64,000 bases of DNA, taken from assembly GCA_000469685.2 (NCBI GenBank), contig LS997565.1, positions 23,885,272-23,949,271 of the forward strand, in the 5' to 3' direction. The number at the start of each line of letters is the position of its first letter. Positions within the stretch are counted from its first letter, which is position 1. The stretch is from Haemonchus contortus. Lineage: Eukaryota > Nematoda > Chromadorea > Rhabditida > Trichostrongylidae. Shown one piece after another: positions 36,087 to 48,359 of the stretch. Position numbers and translations under genes: made by a program. The notes under the pieces were generated by a model. It did not search any database. It worked only from the letters and a program-made list of their open reading frames with translations, and had not been told where the DNA came from.

Positions 36087-38901
36087 TAAGCTCTCCGCGG
36101 TTAGGAAATAATGAAATCCGCTGTTTCTTCTGTAATATTCGTTCATTGCACAAGAATGCGCAATCTCTTGCTTACTTAATGGCCGCAAGGGACTATGATG
36201 TCGTGGGCCTTACCGAAACGTGGTTAAAATCTTACAGTCAGCTTGAGCCGCTACTTGGAGAATTAATCGCCGCGTACAAAATATTCAGATGCTACCGACC
36301 CAGGATTAAAGGAGTGGGTGTAGCGTTACTTATCAGGCGGACCCTGTTTCCAATCCTAGTTTTTCATGAAAGTATTTCTAAAGCATATGAAATCCTCTCG
36401 TGTGATCTCCAGTTGAATAATGGCACTCATAGGCTTATCCTTGCTTACAGAGCTCCCAGATGCAACTCACTACACAATGAGCAACTATCCAAATGTGTCG
36501 GCGATTTAACGTCTTGTGACAATGTACATATGTCTTTTGATGGGTGACTTCAATTACCCCGACATCGACTGGGATGCTAGTCTTCCACAGGCTAATGGCT
36601 GTGCAGGCACATTCATGGAAATGATATCTAGCTATCGTTACTCTCAATTAGTCACGTCCAGCACCAGAGGACAACATGTACTCGATTTACTCTTTTGCAA
36701 TAATCCCGATGCTATCTCTAAGACCAGTGTGGCGGCGCCGGTTGGTAATAGCGATCATGCGTCGGTTGACTTCACGATTCGCAGTCCTATTAACAGAGCT
36801 TTGTTTGTGCTGAGGTACAATTTCAAACAAGCCGACTATGCGGCTATCAATGATTATCTCAGTTCTGTCGACTGGTATGGTTCTTTCAATAATTGCAGTG
36901 ATCCATTGGACATGTATGACTTGTTTTTGTTCATATTAAGGCACTGCATTAGTTTATTTGTGCCTCTAGCCAAAGTGTCGCTTAACTGCCCAAACATGCC
37001 AGCCTATCTGGCTTCAGCATATGATATTAAAACTAAAGCTTATAAAAAGGCCGTTCTCTCTAATTCAGAAGACGACTGGAAAGAGTATAAAAGGATTTCG
37101 TCAGGGTTCGAGAAAAAGCTTTTGAAATACAATATTTCCGTTGAGAAAAAAGTCATAGAATCCAAAAGTAAGGCTACTTTGTACAAGTTTATTAATTTTC
37201 GCATCAATAGGAAAGAAGGAGTGAGCGCTCTCAGGAAAGCTGACGGTACTATAACAGCTTCGGACTTGGATAAAGCAGAATTATTAGCTGAGATTTTTGA
37301 AACAGTCTTTACCAACGATGTTTCTGTTTCTCCCCCTGGTCAGCCTTTTGGAGCAGCTCCTCCACTTATGGAGGACTCGATTTGGTTCAATCGTACACAG
37401 ATTCTCGAACTTATCTCCAAGTGGAGAAGTGGTTCTTCGTTGACCCCTGACGGAATTCCATTTATATTCATCAAAAATGTCGCCTCCAACATCTCATCCC
37501 CACTCGAGTATCTTTTCAATTTGATGTTCTTTCAGTCAGTTGTCCCGCATACCTGGCGGCATGCTTATGTGATTCCAATTAGGAAACGGCCTCCCTATTC
37601 CGATCCTAATAATTATAGGCCTATCTCCATTACTTCTGTATTCTGTAGATTCTTTGAGAAGCTTGTTAAAAAAGCTTTGGTGGGTCATTTAGAAAGCAAT
37701 CACATTTTTTCGCCCCATCAACATGGATTTAGAGAGAGAAGGTCCACAATCACTGCAATGTTGGAGTCTCTGAATGACTGGTCCTCAGAATTGGATAGTA
37801 AGAACAGTCTGGATGTTATATACTTTGATTTTGAAAAAGCTTTTGACAGAGTGGTCCATACCGCGCTGTTACAAAAGCTTGCTCAAGTGGGTATCCACGC
37901 TAGGATTATTAAATGGATCGAGGCTTTTCTCAAACAGCGTAGTGGTTAATGGAACTTTTTCAAAAGTCAGAAGCGCACCCAGCGAAGTACCCCAAGGGAG
38001 CGTCCTGTCTCCTATTTTGTTCAATATTTTCGCCTTTGATCTGCCTTACTTGATAGAGCGCTTTGACGTCAAAGTGAAAATGTTCGCTGACGATTTGAAG
38101 ATATATAGAGGCGTTGGTAATAGAGCCAATCAGCTTCAGCTGGCGGTAGATGCCATTTCTCAATGGTCTGAAAGTAATCTTCTCCCTTTGTCTGCGCATA
38201 AAACTAAAGTTCTGCATCTTGGTCGGAATAATCCCAAAATACAATACCATATTAACGACTCTGTTCTCGACGCAGTTGATATGGTTAGAGATCTTGGCTT
38301 TGTTATCGATTCTAACTTGCGTTTCGAGCACCACCTGAAAAATATTATAGCAAAAGCCGACCAGAGAGTATTTTTGCTGTTCAAGACGTTTAAATCTAGG
38401 GACCCGACACTGCTTCTCAAAGCATATAAAATTTATGTGCGTTCAGTTCTCGAGTACGGCACCTGTATTTATTACCCCCACACGAAGAAGTTCTTGGGGA
38501 AACTGGAAAAGGTGCAGAATGGCTTTTCTAGGAAACTATTCATCAGAACCTTAGGTTTTAATTATTCCAGCATACCTCGTGGCCTCATTAGGAACAAGTT
38601 GCTCAATTTGGATGCATTATCCTTAAGGCTGAGGAGGAACGACATTCTTATGGTGTATAATATTCTTCATAAACGAGTTGATCTCGGTAGTGACGCCTTT
38701 TATAAATTAATGCCATCTATTACGAGAGGAGAGAAGCTTAAGCTTTCTTTCCGAAAACCACGTTCAACAGTAGGGCGCAGGTTCTTCACGGTTCGCGCGG
38801 GCTCAGAGTACTTGGAAATGAGTAAGACCGTGCAAATTTCTTCTAAATTTGCTAGCTTGAGGAGAGCGGTATTTCATTATCTCCATCGCGCCAACAAATA
38901 A
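36086..38901 (+). pseudogene. LINE ORF2: endonuclease and reverse transcriptase, two frameshifts
   Basis: The apurinic-type endonuclease shows CFFCNIRSLHKNAQ, VGLTETWL, YRAPR, GDFNYPDIDW and NSDHASVDF, with its Asn, Glu, Asp-Asn and Asp-His residues in place. The RT shows NNYRPISITSVF, YFDFEKAFDRVVH, PQGSVLSPILFN and the catalytic FADDLK, then the C-terminal domain to the stop at 38901. Frame changes occur between 36516 and 36547 (inside the GDFN motif region) and near 37940 (just before VVVNGTFSKV). Everything else is open. Target-primed reverse transcription is the expected role. Confidence 0.88.
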
Positions 38902-39042
38902 GGCATGATTTTCGTTATGTGGTTCACCATGTTCTACTAACGTTTGTTGTAATTTGTGTTTTGGTTTGTTGTTAATTGCTGTTTTATTTCTACATGCTGT
39001 ACATGTGTTTGGCATGTAATAATAAAAATTAAAAAAAATTTT

Positions 39043-40440
39043 CATTGAAAGCAACGGATATTCTTATATCGTCAGCATAGGCTGCTATCTGAAGTCTGGT
39101 ATCAACTCGAATATGGCTCACGAGGTCATAAGTGTAAATAAGAAAGAGAAGTGGCGAAAGGCTGCGCCTTGAGGGACTCCCGAAGTGCACTCTCTAGAGG
39201 TGGATACATAGTCATCAAAGCGGACTCTCTTTTTCCATCCTGTCAAACAGGATTGGAACCACCCAAGTGCCGATCCTCGGACACCAATGCTTTCATGTTT
39301 AACTAATAGGCCGGATCTACACGCGGTATCAAAGGCTTTGATTAAGTCAAAGTAGACAATGGAGACCTTCTCCCAGCATTGATTGCCTCGATCCAAGAGT
39401 GAGTGCAATCAATCAGTTGCGAGCACGTTGAGCACGCAGAAAGGAATCCGTGCTGCTGAGTAGGAATGCATTTCACTGCAGTGACCCAAACAAGTAGGAA
39501 CTCCTTAACTATTTTCTCCAATACTTTCAGGGGTGTACATAAGATACTTACAGATACAGATGGGTCGGAAGTTCGCGACAAGATTTGAGTCACTGGACTT
39601 AGGAATGGGTGTGACAATTGCGAGCTTCCAGATGGATGGGACCTGTTTCAGAAGGAAGGATATGTTGTACATGTGGGCAAGAGGGACTGCAAGTTCTTTA
39701 GCAAACTCTCTGAAAATGAATTGAGGCACACCACTAGCAGTTAGCGAAAAGGAGGGTTTTAGGGTCCTGAGATGTTTATACACCGTTTGTGAGGTAATGA
39801 TCGGGAAAGCTAGGCACTTATCAGTAATACAGGGTGCGGAGTGAAGTCTGTCCGAGGCTGGGGTGAAAACACTTTCAAAATAGTCGGCAAGAGCCTCAGC
39901 TTTATCATGATCAGTGGTGTACTTTTCACCATTCAGTCCCAGTAGACTACACCTAGCTCCTTTTTGTTTAAGGAATTTATTTACGTGTGCCTCTAAATGC
40001 TTGATGTTGCCTTTCCCGGCTAACTTCTTAACCTTATAGTTGAGGAAGCGCTTCAAATGGCGGTCAAGTTCTCTAATCAGATACGAGAATGAGCTTAAAT
40101 CAGGAACATTCGAGTTTTCTTCACAAATCCTTTCTCGCTGTTCTAATAAGTTCAAGATGTGCTGTGGATAGCTAACCATATGAGTTTCAATGCACTCAAG
40201 AGGAACAAATTGCTTCATGAGAATGTGGATGATACAAGTGAATCTAGCATATATATCATCAATGTTATTATAACCGGAAAAGGTCTCCAGCCAGTTGATC
40301 TTGCTAAGATGATACGATATGCTCTCTTTATTCATATGGCGATAGTCTCTTGAAATGCTTCGTTCCTCTTTCTTATGGATGCTAGTCAAATTAAAGGATA
40401 TCATGGTGTGGTCAAGTCAGAAGTCAGAACGCTCCTACAT
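39043..40440 (-). pseudogene. Old LINE: endonuclease tail and RT, frameshifted
   Basis: It reads LDHTMISFNLTS, a linker with HDKAEALADYFESVFTPASD, then TPIPKSSDSNLVANFRPICI, then after a frameshift HGFLSACSTCSQLIDCTHSW, after another VSIVYFDLIKAFDTACRSG and SGVPQGA, and after a third AAYADDIRISVAF just before the nested element. At least three frameshifts separate motifs that are contiguous in living CR1-like elements. Catalytic YADD is retained. Confidence 0.82.
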
Positions 40441-42165
40441 ATCCAGTCCCGCGCACGTAATGACGATGTCCTAGGGCATACTTCGCCTATTCCATGCTTG
40501 CGTGAAGTGAAAATCGCAGCGTTCAACAGATGCACTCAGAAACCCTTCCCGTGCCGTTTCTACAGCAGCTTGTTCTAAGTCCATTACCTTATCAAGCCTT
40601 GTGATGGAGCTGCTGTCATAGCCTGCTTCAACGTACCGAAGATGAGCGTAGATTGGTAGATTGCTTAATTTCTCCTTGATGACAAATACTCGAGTATTAA
40701 TATTACCCTAATGCCAAAAATTGCGAACTTACCACTCCGCGGTGGCGAACAGCATTAGAACATCCATGCCGTTACTCCATGGATGATGTACAGCTGTCTA
40801 GCCTTGTTCGTGGCAAATCAAGCACACCGTCTGCCACAGTTGCCTTCACTCACGACGCCTATGCGTTCTGAGATATTGTAAATAGTGAGGGGGAAGTCGT
40901 AGGAGAAATCGGCAATGCGTATTGGAGCCCCTCGGCCGCGCAGATGCCCTTGATTCCCTTCCTTGTGGAGAGGCTGCCTCCTGCTCTCGTAATCTTCCCA
41001 TTTACTCAAGGACAGTTCTCACTGATGGATGTAGTAATGGCCTACCGAGGCTAAACAGGACAGCGAAGGTGAGCTGTTTGGCTGCTATACATGTTTCGTT
41101 GCCCTGAGGGCGATAAGCAGCATTGTCACGAGACTAGAATTGACGACACTGTCTTCTTTAGACAACAGGTTTTGCGTTACCTTCAAACTCCTTAACATTC
41201 TTGACCAAGTTCACTTCAGTGGCACTTCCCTAGTGTGCAGCACTTCCGGACCCTCGATCCACTGTTTGGGTCAGTATGGATGCTTACATGGCTCGAAGAG
41301 GTTTTTAACCTTGTTTCGCTGCGCCTTCTGAATGTTATGCGACCCAGTTCGCCAATACGAATTCCACGAAACGAGAACGAAGAACATTTGATTTTATTTC
41401 TCGGTACTTCTAATGGATGTAATGATTTCCATACCTGAGCTTTTTCTTAGGTAACTGTAATATCGTTTTCAATAGCGATGCGAAATTTTGCATAGAAAGT
41501 ATTGGATACGATCCGTGGTAATATTTGAACATTTGCAACATCATCTTGGAACTTTGAAACATCCTCCGATTTCAACGCGAACATGATAGCCTTGGAAATG
41601 GAAAATTCTAATGGACATCGAAGGTATGTGAGTGGCTCTGAAGCCAAATCACGAACTCATTTGGGTTGGCTGGAGAAGAAAGCCGACTATAAAGCTCGAG
41701 CAGTGAGCCTAAGCTGGGCAGCGACGAGATTTTCGAACAAGTGAATGCAACCACGTGAGTGTTTTTCTTATTAATCAGGATCCGTTTCATGTATTACATT
41801 GCTTCTTCCACCTCTTCCATGTATTCTCATCTATGGCCACTCTTTTGTTCTCAATGATGTGGTTCATGAAGAATGCGATATATTATACTTTGTGTCTTTG
41901 ACGATTTATCAATGATAATGAGTTTTCGAAGGCTCAAATTTTTCTTTGAACGCATAAGCGCTTCAATAAACAACGAAGGAATATGAAAGAAATTCTGCTG
42001 TCGGTTTTTTCGTTGTCTTTGATTGTTTTTCTGACTACCGAGGTTAATGTCTTGACGTAAATATTATATACAAATACGCATCTCTAATTCAAACAACACT
42101 ACATTCAATGGCGCATTCGCTACAAAAGATAATTACGATACAATCCTCAGAGGATAAATATATTA
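40441..42165. other. Intergenic, unrecognised frames only
   Basis: Minus-strand frames at 41447-41647 and 41608-41790 overlap and could be one decayed coding stretch (SKISSLPSLGSLLELYSRL, then EDVSKFQDDVANVQILPR), but no family is recognised. Nothing else is seen. Confidence 0.4.
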
Positions 42166-43067
42166 GGTGTGTGCATTAATTTCCGCCGTTTTTTGCGTGC
42201 AAAAACATACTGATTACGAAATCAAAACTAAATGTACATCAACCAATGTATTGCCCGTCGTTAGCTACAAGTTCTTGACATCTTTCTGGTATCTTGTTGA
42301 GTCCGGGTCTAAAAAAGCCTTCATCTTTTGAGGCAATCCTGTTACCCACCCATTTTCGCACTTCTTCGGCATTCCGAGAGCATATATCTGCCAAACTGAC
42401 TTGCATAGATCGGAATATGTGGTAATCAGAAAGAGCAAGATCTGGTGAGTATGCGGACTGAACAAGCTGATCCCATCCAACAACTGCAATTTTTTTTATG
42501 AGGACATTTTTCGCAACATGGGTTCTGGCATGTTCGTGGTGGAACGGCACCTCATGATATTTTCTTGCGTTTAAGGTGAGCTTTTAGGTGAGAGCATGCC
42601 ACAAACTGTTAAGTTGGTGTTTGTAGCGGTCAGCAGTAACAGTTTCGTTCGGGCTCAGCAACTCACAGTACACAACCCCCTTTTGATCCCACCACCAAAT
42701 GCAAGCACATCATTACTTTTTGGCAATAAACATTCCGCTTTCGTTGCAAGCTGTCGAGCGAAGAGAAACTATCTCAGCAGGTTCGTTCAGATGAGGTTTG
42801 TCCTCAATAAAAGCATCCGGTGGGCTTCAATGCCAGTTTTCTTGAAATAAAACAGTAGGAGAAGGGCCCCCCAGGGAAACGGTTCATCACGTTCCATGAC
42901 CAATCAGTATGAGAGCAACAGGATTTTAGAGCAAAATTGATCTGTCTGCCCTAAAGTAGGTAGCCAGTAACCTACCTTACAGAATATGACAGTTTTCACC
43001 GGTAAACTTCTGTCATGGTCCGCGCAACGGCCCTTGGAAATCGGCGGCGGAAATTAATGCACACACC
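42166..43067 (-). mobile_element. Mariner element with perfect terminal repeats, decayed transposase
   Basis: The ends GGTGTGTGCATTAATTTCCG and CGGAAATTAATGCACACACC are perfect inverted repeats over 23 bases, each next to a TA duplication. On the minus strand the transposase C-terminal half reads VWWDQKGVVYYELLSPNET, ADRYKHQLNSLWHAL, then after a frameshift HHEHARTHVAKNV and YSPDLALSDYHIFRSMQ, ending LVANDGQYIG. The N-terminal half is missing or unrecognisable, and the element is 902 bp against the usual 1.3 kb. Confidence 0.88.
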
Positions 43068-43263
43068 TAAAGCAACGGGTAAGTACGATATTGTATCCAA
43101 AATAAATAAATAACAAATAAATATGAAAACGCAATGGGTAAATAGAATACAATCTTCAAAAGACAAATGCACACTGGGTAAAAACAATGTAAAGAACAAC
43201 TATTCTACAATGACAGGAGATCAAGCGAGACTTATTATGAGTGGAAACAAACACAATATAATC

Positions 43264-43363
43264 CAAACGCAGCTTGAAAAGGAGTAACCCACCTCAACGT
43301 CAGCACTCAGCTTCAAACGCAGCTTGAAAAGGAGTAGCTCACCTCTATGTCAGCACTAAGCTG
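43264..43363. repeat. Tandem duplication of a 50-base unit
   Basis: CAAACGCAGCTTGAAAAGGA begins each unit at 43264 and 43314, and the rest of the unit differs at only a few positions. Confidence 0.85.
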
Positions 43364-45270
43364 TCCATTCACTCTCGTTAAAATAAGGGGCATCAGAGGA
43401 GGAAGTCATTTCTCAACAGCAATGAAGTGAATAGTTACATACAGTACTCGAATACAGATAAATAACCGAATATTACGAATACAGCAGGAATTACAGACAT
43501 CAAGAATAAAGTGATGTCAATAGAAATATGTATATTGCAGCAATTGCTGTTCATGCAAAATTAATTTGAGAAAGGCTGAATCTTACAGGTTCCGCCACTG
43601 CTCTAATATTATTGCCAACAAAAAGGATCATAGAATTATTAGCAAACGTAAAACGTAGTTAAAAGAAAAGATAATGAGAACGAGGAGTAATAATTAACCA
43701 CAAACCAGTGGTGTTGGTTACAGGGGAGAGACCAGCGGAACGGCACTGCGGCCTTGAACACCCTAGAGGTAGCGAATTATCTGGGGGAACTGGCGGGAAC
43801 AGCAGGGGTACGAAAGGGTATTCGTTTTTTGAGTAGAGCAGACTCCCGAAGGAACGACGCACAGCCCTCCCCTCAAGGCGGCCCTTGTTTTTTTATTTGA
43901 TTTATTTTCATTGTTGTGTTATTTTGAGCATTTGTGTTTTGTTTCTTGTCTGTGTAATAAATCTAATCCTGAAGTGGCTACTGTTTCATACCGCACATTG
44001 GGAGGGATCGGATAATCTACTTCATTTAACATTAAAACTATACCTATAGCTCATTCTATCCAACTCACTATTGTTATTCCATATTCGTTGCATATATTAT
44101 AGGCAATGAAGAATGCAGCAGAATGAAGTGAAGCAGCGCAGCGAGTAAGTAAAGTAAAAAGCAAGGAAGAAAAAGCAAAATCACGCTAGAAATAATAGCC
44201 GCCTATCGATCGATCTGGATGATGAACACTTGGACTGCAATAACAAGGCAACTTGTCCGCATCTGCGGCGCGCGGCAAATCGATAACACAGAGTCGATTC
44301 AGCTCCCCGTATAGCGGCTGTCCTAGAGTTACAATTAACAATTACTTTATTCATTCGAGGCGGCCTGGACCCTAACCGCATGGATGCTTCTGAAAGGAGA
44401 CTGAAAACCACGTCACGTAATTGCGCCATGCAGCCTCGTCGTCAACCGGCTGGAGATCATTCCCTGGGAGATAGCTCAGGGAATGACATCCAGAAATTTC
44501 TTCACATAACGCAGGTAATGAGGATCGCTTCATATGTAGTGAGCGATGATTACAACCCTAAAAAAATGTGGGCGGCACTGTAAGTTTGTGACCATCGCCC
44601 CGCTCAACATGAAGGTCTAATGCACTCCTTTAATTGCATTTAACCCTTTTTTTCGGTTCCAGTATATTTTTAAGGGAGTTGTGACTTTCAGTCGTAGGTC
44701 GGCCACCTCTGTGCACGCCGCTCCCCTCCACTAAGCCAACCCTCCCCAACTATTGAAGCTCTACCACCCTCCTCCCACTAGAGCCTCTAACCACTTCTTG
44801 CCTTACTCCAAGACTTTGTTGAGTAGAACTATGAATCTTTGGTCTCAACTTTGCCAACACTGAACACGCCTTACTTCTTTCGATGATCCGGCCACATTCC
44901 TTTGATAACCTGAACCCTTTTTTGAATTCTAAACGTTTTTGTGGAATGCTTATATCTGTATCCAATTCAATCGTAATAGCTACGCCAAGTTTAGACGGGC
45001 CCACCACGTATTAAACCTTGCCTTCTCCTTCAATTTTACGGGTAATCACATTTACGTTGAATCTAGATATGGTTTTGTGTAGAAAGTACCGCCCATCGAC
45101 CCAACCCATCAAAAATTTGATCCCTTCTTTCCAAATGCTTCTCTGAGTAATATCGAATTTCGTGACAGACGGACAAAGAGACGCGATCACTGTAAATAAA
45201 GTAAGAATCTGAGGAGAAGGAGTGGAAGGAGCAAGACAGGAAGGCACGAAAAGTTCATAATTCTCTAATA
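43364..45270. other. Intergenic, no gene recognised
   Basis: Short frames only. AT-rich stretches around 43900-44000 resemble 3' untranslated or repeat tails, without a recognisable coding partner. Confidence 0.45.
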
Positions 45271-45797
45271 TTGGGTTGTAACATAAGTTTGTAGAGTTAT
45301 GCGTTAGAGTTATTTTAAAAAGACTTAATCTGCTTTCAGCAAAATGTATACATTCATCCGAAAGAACTCCTTCTCCTCTACAAAACTGTTTCGTTAGTTT
45401 TTTTTGGATAATTTAATTGTTCGTCTTTCTTCTGGCTCAGAGATGGAATATCCAGAAGGAAAAAATCTGCATTTTCGACATCTGCTTTTTTTGCTTTAGA
45501 TTGAGGTCAAAAAGCAGCCGAAGCCGCTCCGGACAATGCAGTGCGTACGGGGAAGGTGTCTAGTGCATAAAAATGGTTCGCTAACTTTAAAAATGGCGAC
45601 TTTGACCTTGAAGGAACACCTCGAACCGGCGACGACGAAGAGCATCTGAAGCACTATTGAAGGAAGATGGTCGCCAAGCAACTCGTGAATTGACTGATTA
45701 TTGTAATAATTCAATAAATAATTTATTATTATAATTATTATTATTTTTTCAAATAAATCTTTGTGAAAAAACTCTACGGACTTATGTTTCAACCCAA
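45271..45797 (+). mobile_element. Internally deleted mariner element, second family
   Basis: The ends TTGGGTTGTAACATAAGTTT and a matching CTTATGTTTCAACCCAA are inverted repeats flanked by TA. On the plus strand the N-terminal transposase part can be read with stops: GQKAAEAAPDN, KWFANFKNGDFDLEGTPRTG, then another frame GRQATRELTD. The catalytic domain is absent, and an AT-rich filler lies at 45700-45750. The family differs from the elements at 13.9, 32.0 and 42.2 kb. Confidence 0.82.
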
Positions 45798-46739
45798 TAT
45801 AAAAAGCGCTGACTTGTGTGTCCGTTTGCATGCCCTTTTGTGTGTCCTCCCGAAAGTCACGTAGGCATGTTAAGGATTCACGTGAAATAACACGTAAGCT
45901 TGGCGGAGAAGTAATATAAAATAGGAACCCAATCGTTGCTGCTTATATCGATCCAGTGATCAATAACCAGTCAATTTATGTCGTCGTAGACTGGAAAACA
46001 CAACTCGCCTCCCACGACGCAGGTCAATAAAACTCTCAGGAACTAGAGGAGGTTAGGATGGGAACGATTCCACTCTTATCTATTAGTGTCAAGTGATTAC
46101 TATCCACAAAGCGTCAACAGATCGTTCCAGTTGGAAAATATCACCGAACTCTTGCACACTATCTCTTGGCTATTTACCGTGCTACATCCCTGTACTGTAG
46201 TCGATTCATCTATCCGTTCGCAGCCAACTGAGGGAGGAGAGAGATTAGGCTCCTGAGCAAAAAACTTTTTGCTCACGAAGATTTTTTACCGAAAATGCCT
46301 TCAACAGTTAACCAGTTTTCCAGACTACGCGCGTAATTTGCTATAGAAGCATGATCGGAATTCATAGAGATCCACTGGAACTCAACCTAATAGAAATTTC
46401 TAATTTTAACCATGAGTTTCGCTCTAATATGTGCACTCCAAAGAACTATCCACTTCAAAACACTTCCGTAGCTTGATGAAAGTTTTGCAAATTTCAAATT
46501 CAGTTGAAATCTATACGATAGTTCATCATATGTGAAGCGCTTGCGGTTAATTGTTTGTTGGCCGTTCAATTTTACGTAAATTCGATATTACCTCAGAAAA
46601 CACCTGTATAAGTCGGATCAAGTTTGGTATGGGTTGGGCATGGCAAGATCAAAAGATTACATTTGAGTCAGCAAAGCTCCTCCTTCGAGGGTGGGATATG
46701 CACAGGAATGGGTGGTGTCATGGGCAGAACTTCCTTATC
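45798..46739. other. Intergenic; start shares sequence with 47.7 kb
   Basis: About 45800-45940 (TATAAAAAGCGCTGACTTGT, then GTCCGTTTGCATGCCC and GTCACGTAGGCATG) resembles 47725-47880, so both are copies of one dispersed repeat. Nothing else is recognised. Confidence 0.45.
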
Positions 46740-47115
46740 CTATATAGAGCGCTCGCGTCTGTCTGTCCGTCCGTCCGTCCGTTTGTTTGTACGGAAATTC
46801 ATAACTCCTGTCCCCTTAGACCTAGAAAGCTCAAATTTGGTAAAAGTACCCGAGGCAGGGCGGGAGCACTAATGGTGGGTGATAGGATCGGGCCCCAGGG
46901 GCAGGGTTCGCGCCGAAATTGTCTATTTGGCCTAGGGCGTTCAAACTTGGCCGGAGTATAGGCGGCAGGATGGAAACACTTAAGGTGGGTGGAAGGACCG
47001 GACTCCGCCCACTGTCTGAGCGAAAATCCATAACTTCTGATCCCGTGAACTTGGAAAGCAAAATCAATAGGAGTACAGGGGGCAGGATGGGAACGCTGAC
47101 GATAGAGGAGGTCTA
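46740..47115 (+). repeat. Family C repeat array, about three degenerate units
   Basis: After a short TCTG/TCCG microsatellite (about 46758-46791) come units of roughly 100-120 bases. Each contains a version of GAAATTCATAACTCCTGTCC, then AAAGCTCAAATTTGG, then GGCAGGATGGGAACGCT and a GGTGGGTG. The same phrases in reverse orientation occur at 20.4-21.4 and 22.8 kb. Confidence 0.6.
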
Positions 47116-48359
47116 AGAGAACAAGTTCCAATCACCAACTGAATCCTAGCGTCTTTGCTATTTATATTCTAGTTTTGATTCTTTGAAATGTTTCATTTGA
47201 CAAGAAGGGTAAGTGCACTGATAGGACCGATTATGGAATTTGGTTCACTACTTGCTTACAACGGCTACTCAGCCAAGTATGCGATGCCATGAAGGATCAC
47301 GGTTTCTCTGCTTTGATATCATTCATGGTAAAACTTATCCGTCCGCTAGCAGTATTGGATTCCTACTTAATGATGTATCAGTAGATAAAAGGAGCTACAT
47401 TCATAAAGACATTTGATAATGGTATTATTATGACTCGACAACATTTGTGAGCACCATTCAAGGCTTTGAATCCCTACCAGTTTAATCTTCGAAGGGTCAT
47501 TATTTTTAACATCAACAGCGACAGATCGAGACAGACAGATTCTAATCAAAGGTATAGGCATCGACACATTTTGAATATCGTTTGCATGAACTAGTGTTCC
47601 TCTATCGAACTTCATGTTTCGAAAAGTATCATTCGTTCCAAAGAAGGACTGCTCTGTTGATGTTTACCACAATTCTATCATAAGAAGGAGAGAAACTTGG
47701 AGCAAGCCGGGCGTTCCTACTGCCTCTATATGTATATAAAGTGGTAGTTTTGTGTGTCTGTTTGTATGCCCCAAAAATCTCGTAGGCACGACGAAGAGTG
47801 TGAATGTCATGTGAGCGCGGTGAGGAAACAGTTATGAAATGGGAAGTCGATTGTTCCTGTTCATATTTGTCCTCTAACAAGTCGAGGGTAAGCGGTAGTG
47901 GGCATGTGGTGCACGCATTAGCGTGCGTAGCCCAACTGTATAGGATAAGGTGATAACTGAGTTTCTCATTCGTGAGTCCTAAGAAGTTTAGCGTTCTCCC
48001 TTCAATATTGTAGGGCAGCCTGAATCCTTCATGTCAAAAGCGATATTGAGAGAAGCTCTCGGTGAGCGAAAGGGATATGATTTATGGCCATCGAGAATGA
48101 TTCAATAAAATCAGTTCTTTTGAACCGACGAAGCAAATCACAACCATTTCCGTTGTGACGAAGGTCCTGCATCAGCAGGTCTATCGACCTGGGTCTGATG
48201 GTACTACACTTGTTGTTTGTTGTTGTTGTAGGGCATGGATTTTGTCTAGGCAGGGATGAAACTCGTGGTTTCCTCAGTGCAGGCATGAGCCACATTACTA
48301 ACCAGTCGGCTAACTTTGTAAAGGCTTGAACAAGGATTCAGCGAGGCTGAAAAGCTTCG
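47116..48359. other. Intergenic, no gene recognised
   Basis: Two adjacent minus-strand frames (47367-47615 and 47629-47880) have no recognisable family. The second overlaps the dispersed repeat shared with 45.8 kb. Confidence 0.4.

Larger units (their letters stand above)
35007..39037 (+). mobile_element. Young CR1/Jockey-like LINE nested in the old one
   Basis: This is an element of about 4.03 kb with ORF1, ORF2 and an A-rich 3' end (AATAATAAAAATTAAAAAAA). It is flanked by the five-base duplication ATTTT (35002-35006 and 39038-39042). Only two frameshifts were seen in ORF2 and none in ORF1, so it is much younger than its host element. It could supply both proteins only if the frameshifts were absent, so this copy looks inactive. 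Confidence 0.85.
33432..40440 (-). mobile_element. Old CR1/Jockey-like LINE, 5'-truncated, split by a younger LINE
   Basis: On the minus strand the element runs from about 40440 to the A-rich end at 33432 (AATAAAATAAATTAAATAAA). It is interrupted at 39037/35007 by a plus-strand LINE. Only the tail of the endonuclease (LDHTMISFNLTS) is present, so it is 5' truncated. The RT and C-terminal domain are readable with frameshifts. The exact 3' limit is inferred from the A-rich tail. Confidence 0.75.

Noticed and set aside
37040..38420. Minus-strand frames inside the nested LINE
   Set aside because: They are antisense shadows of ORF2.
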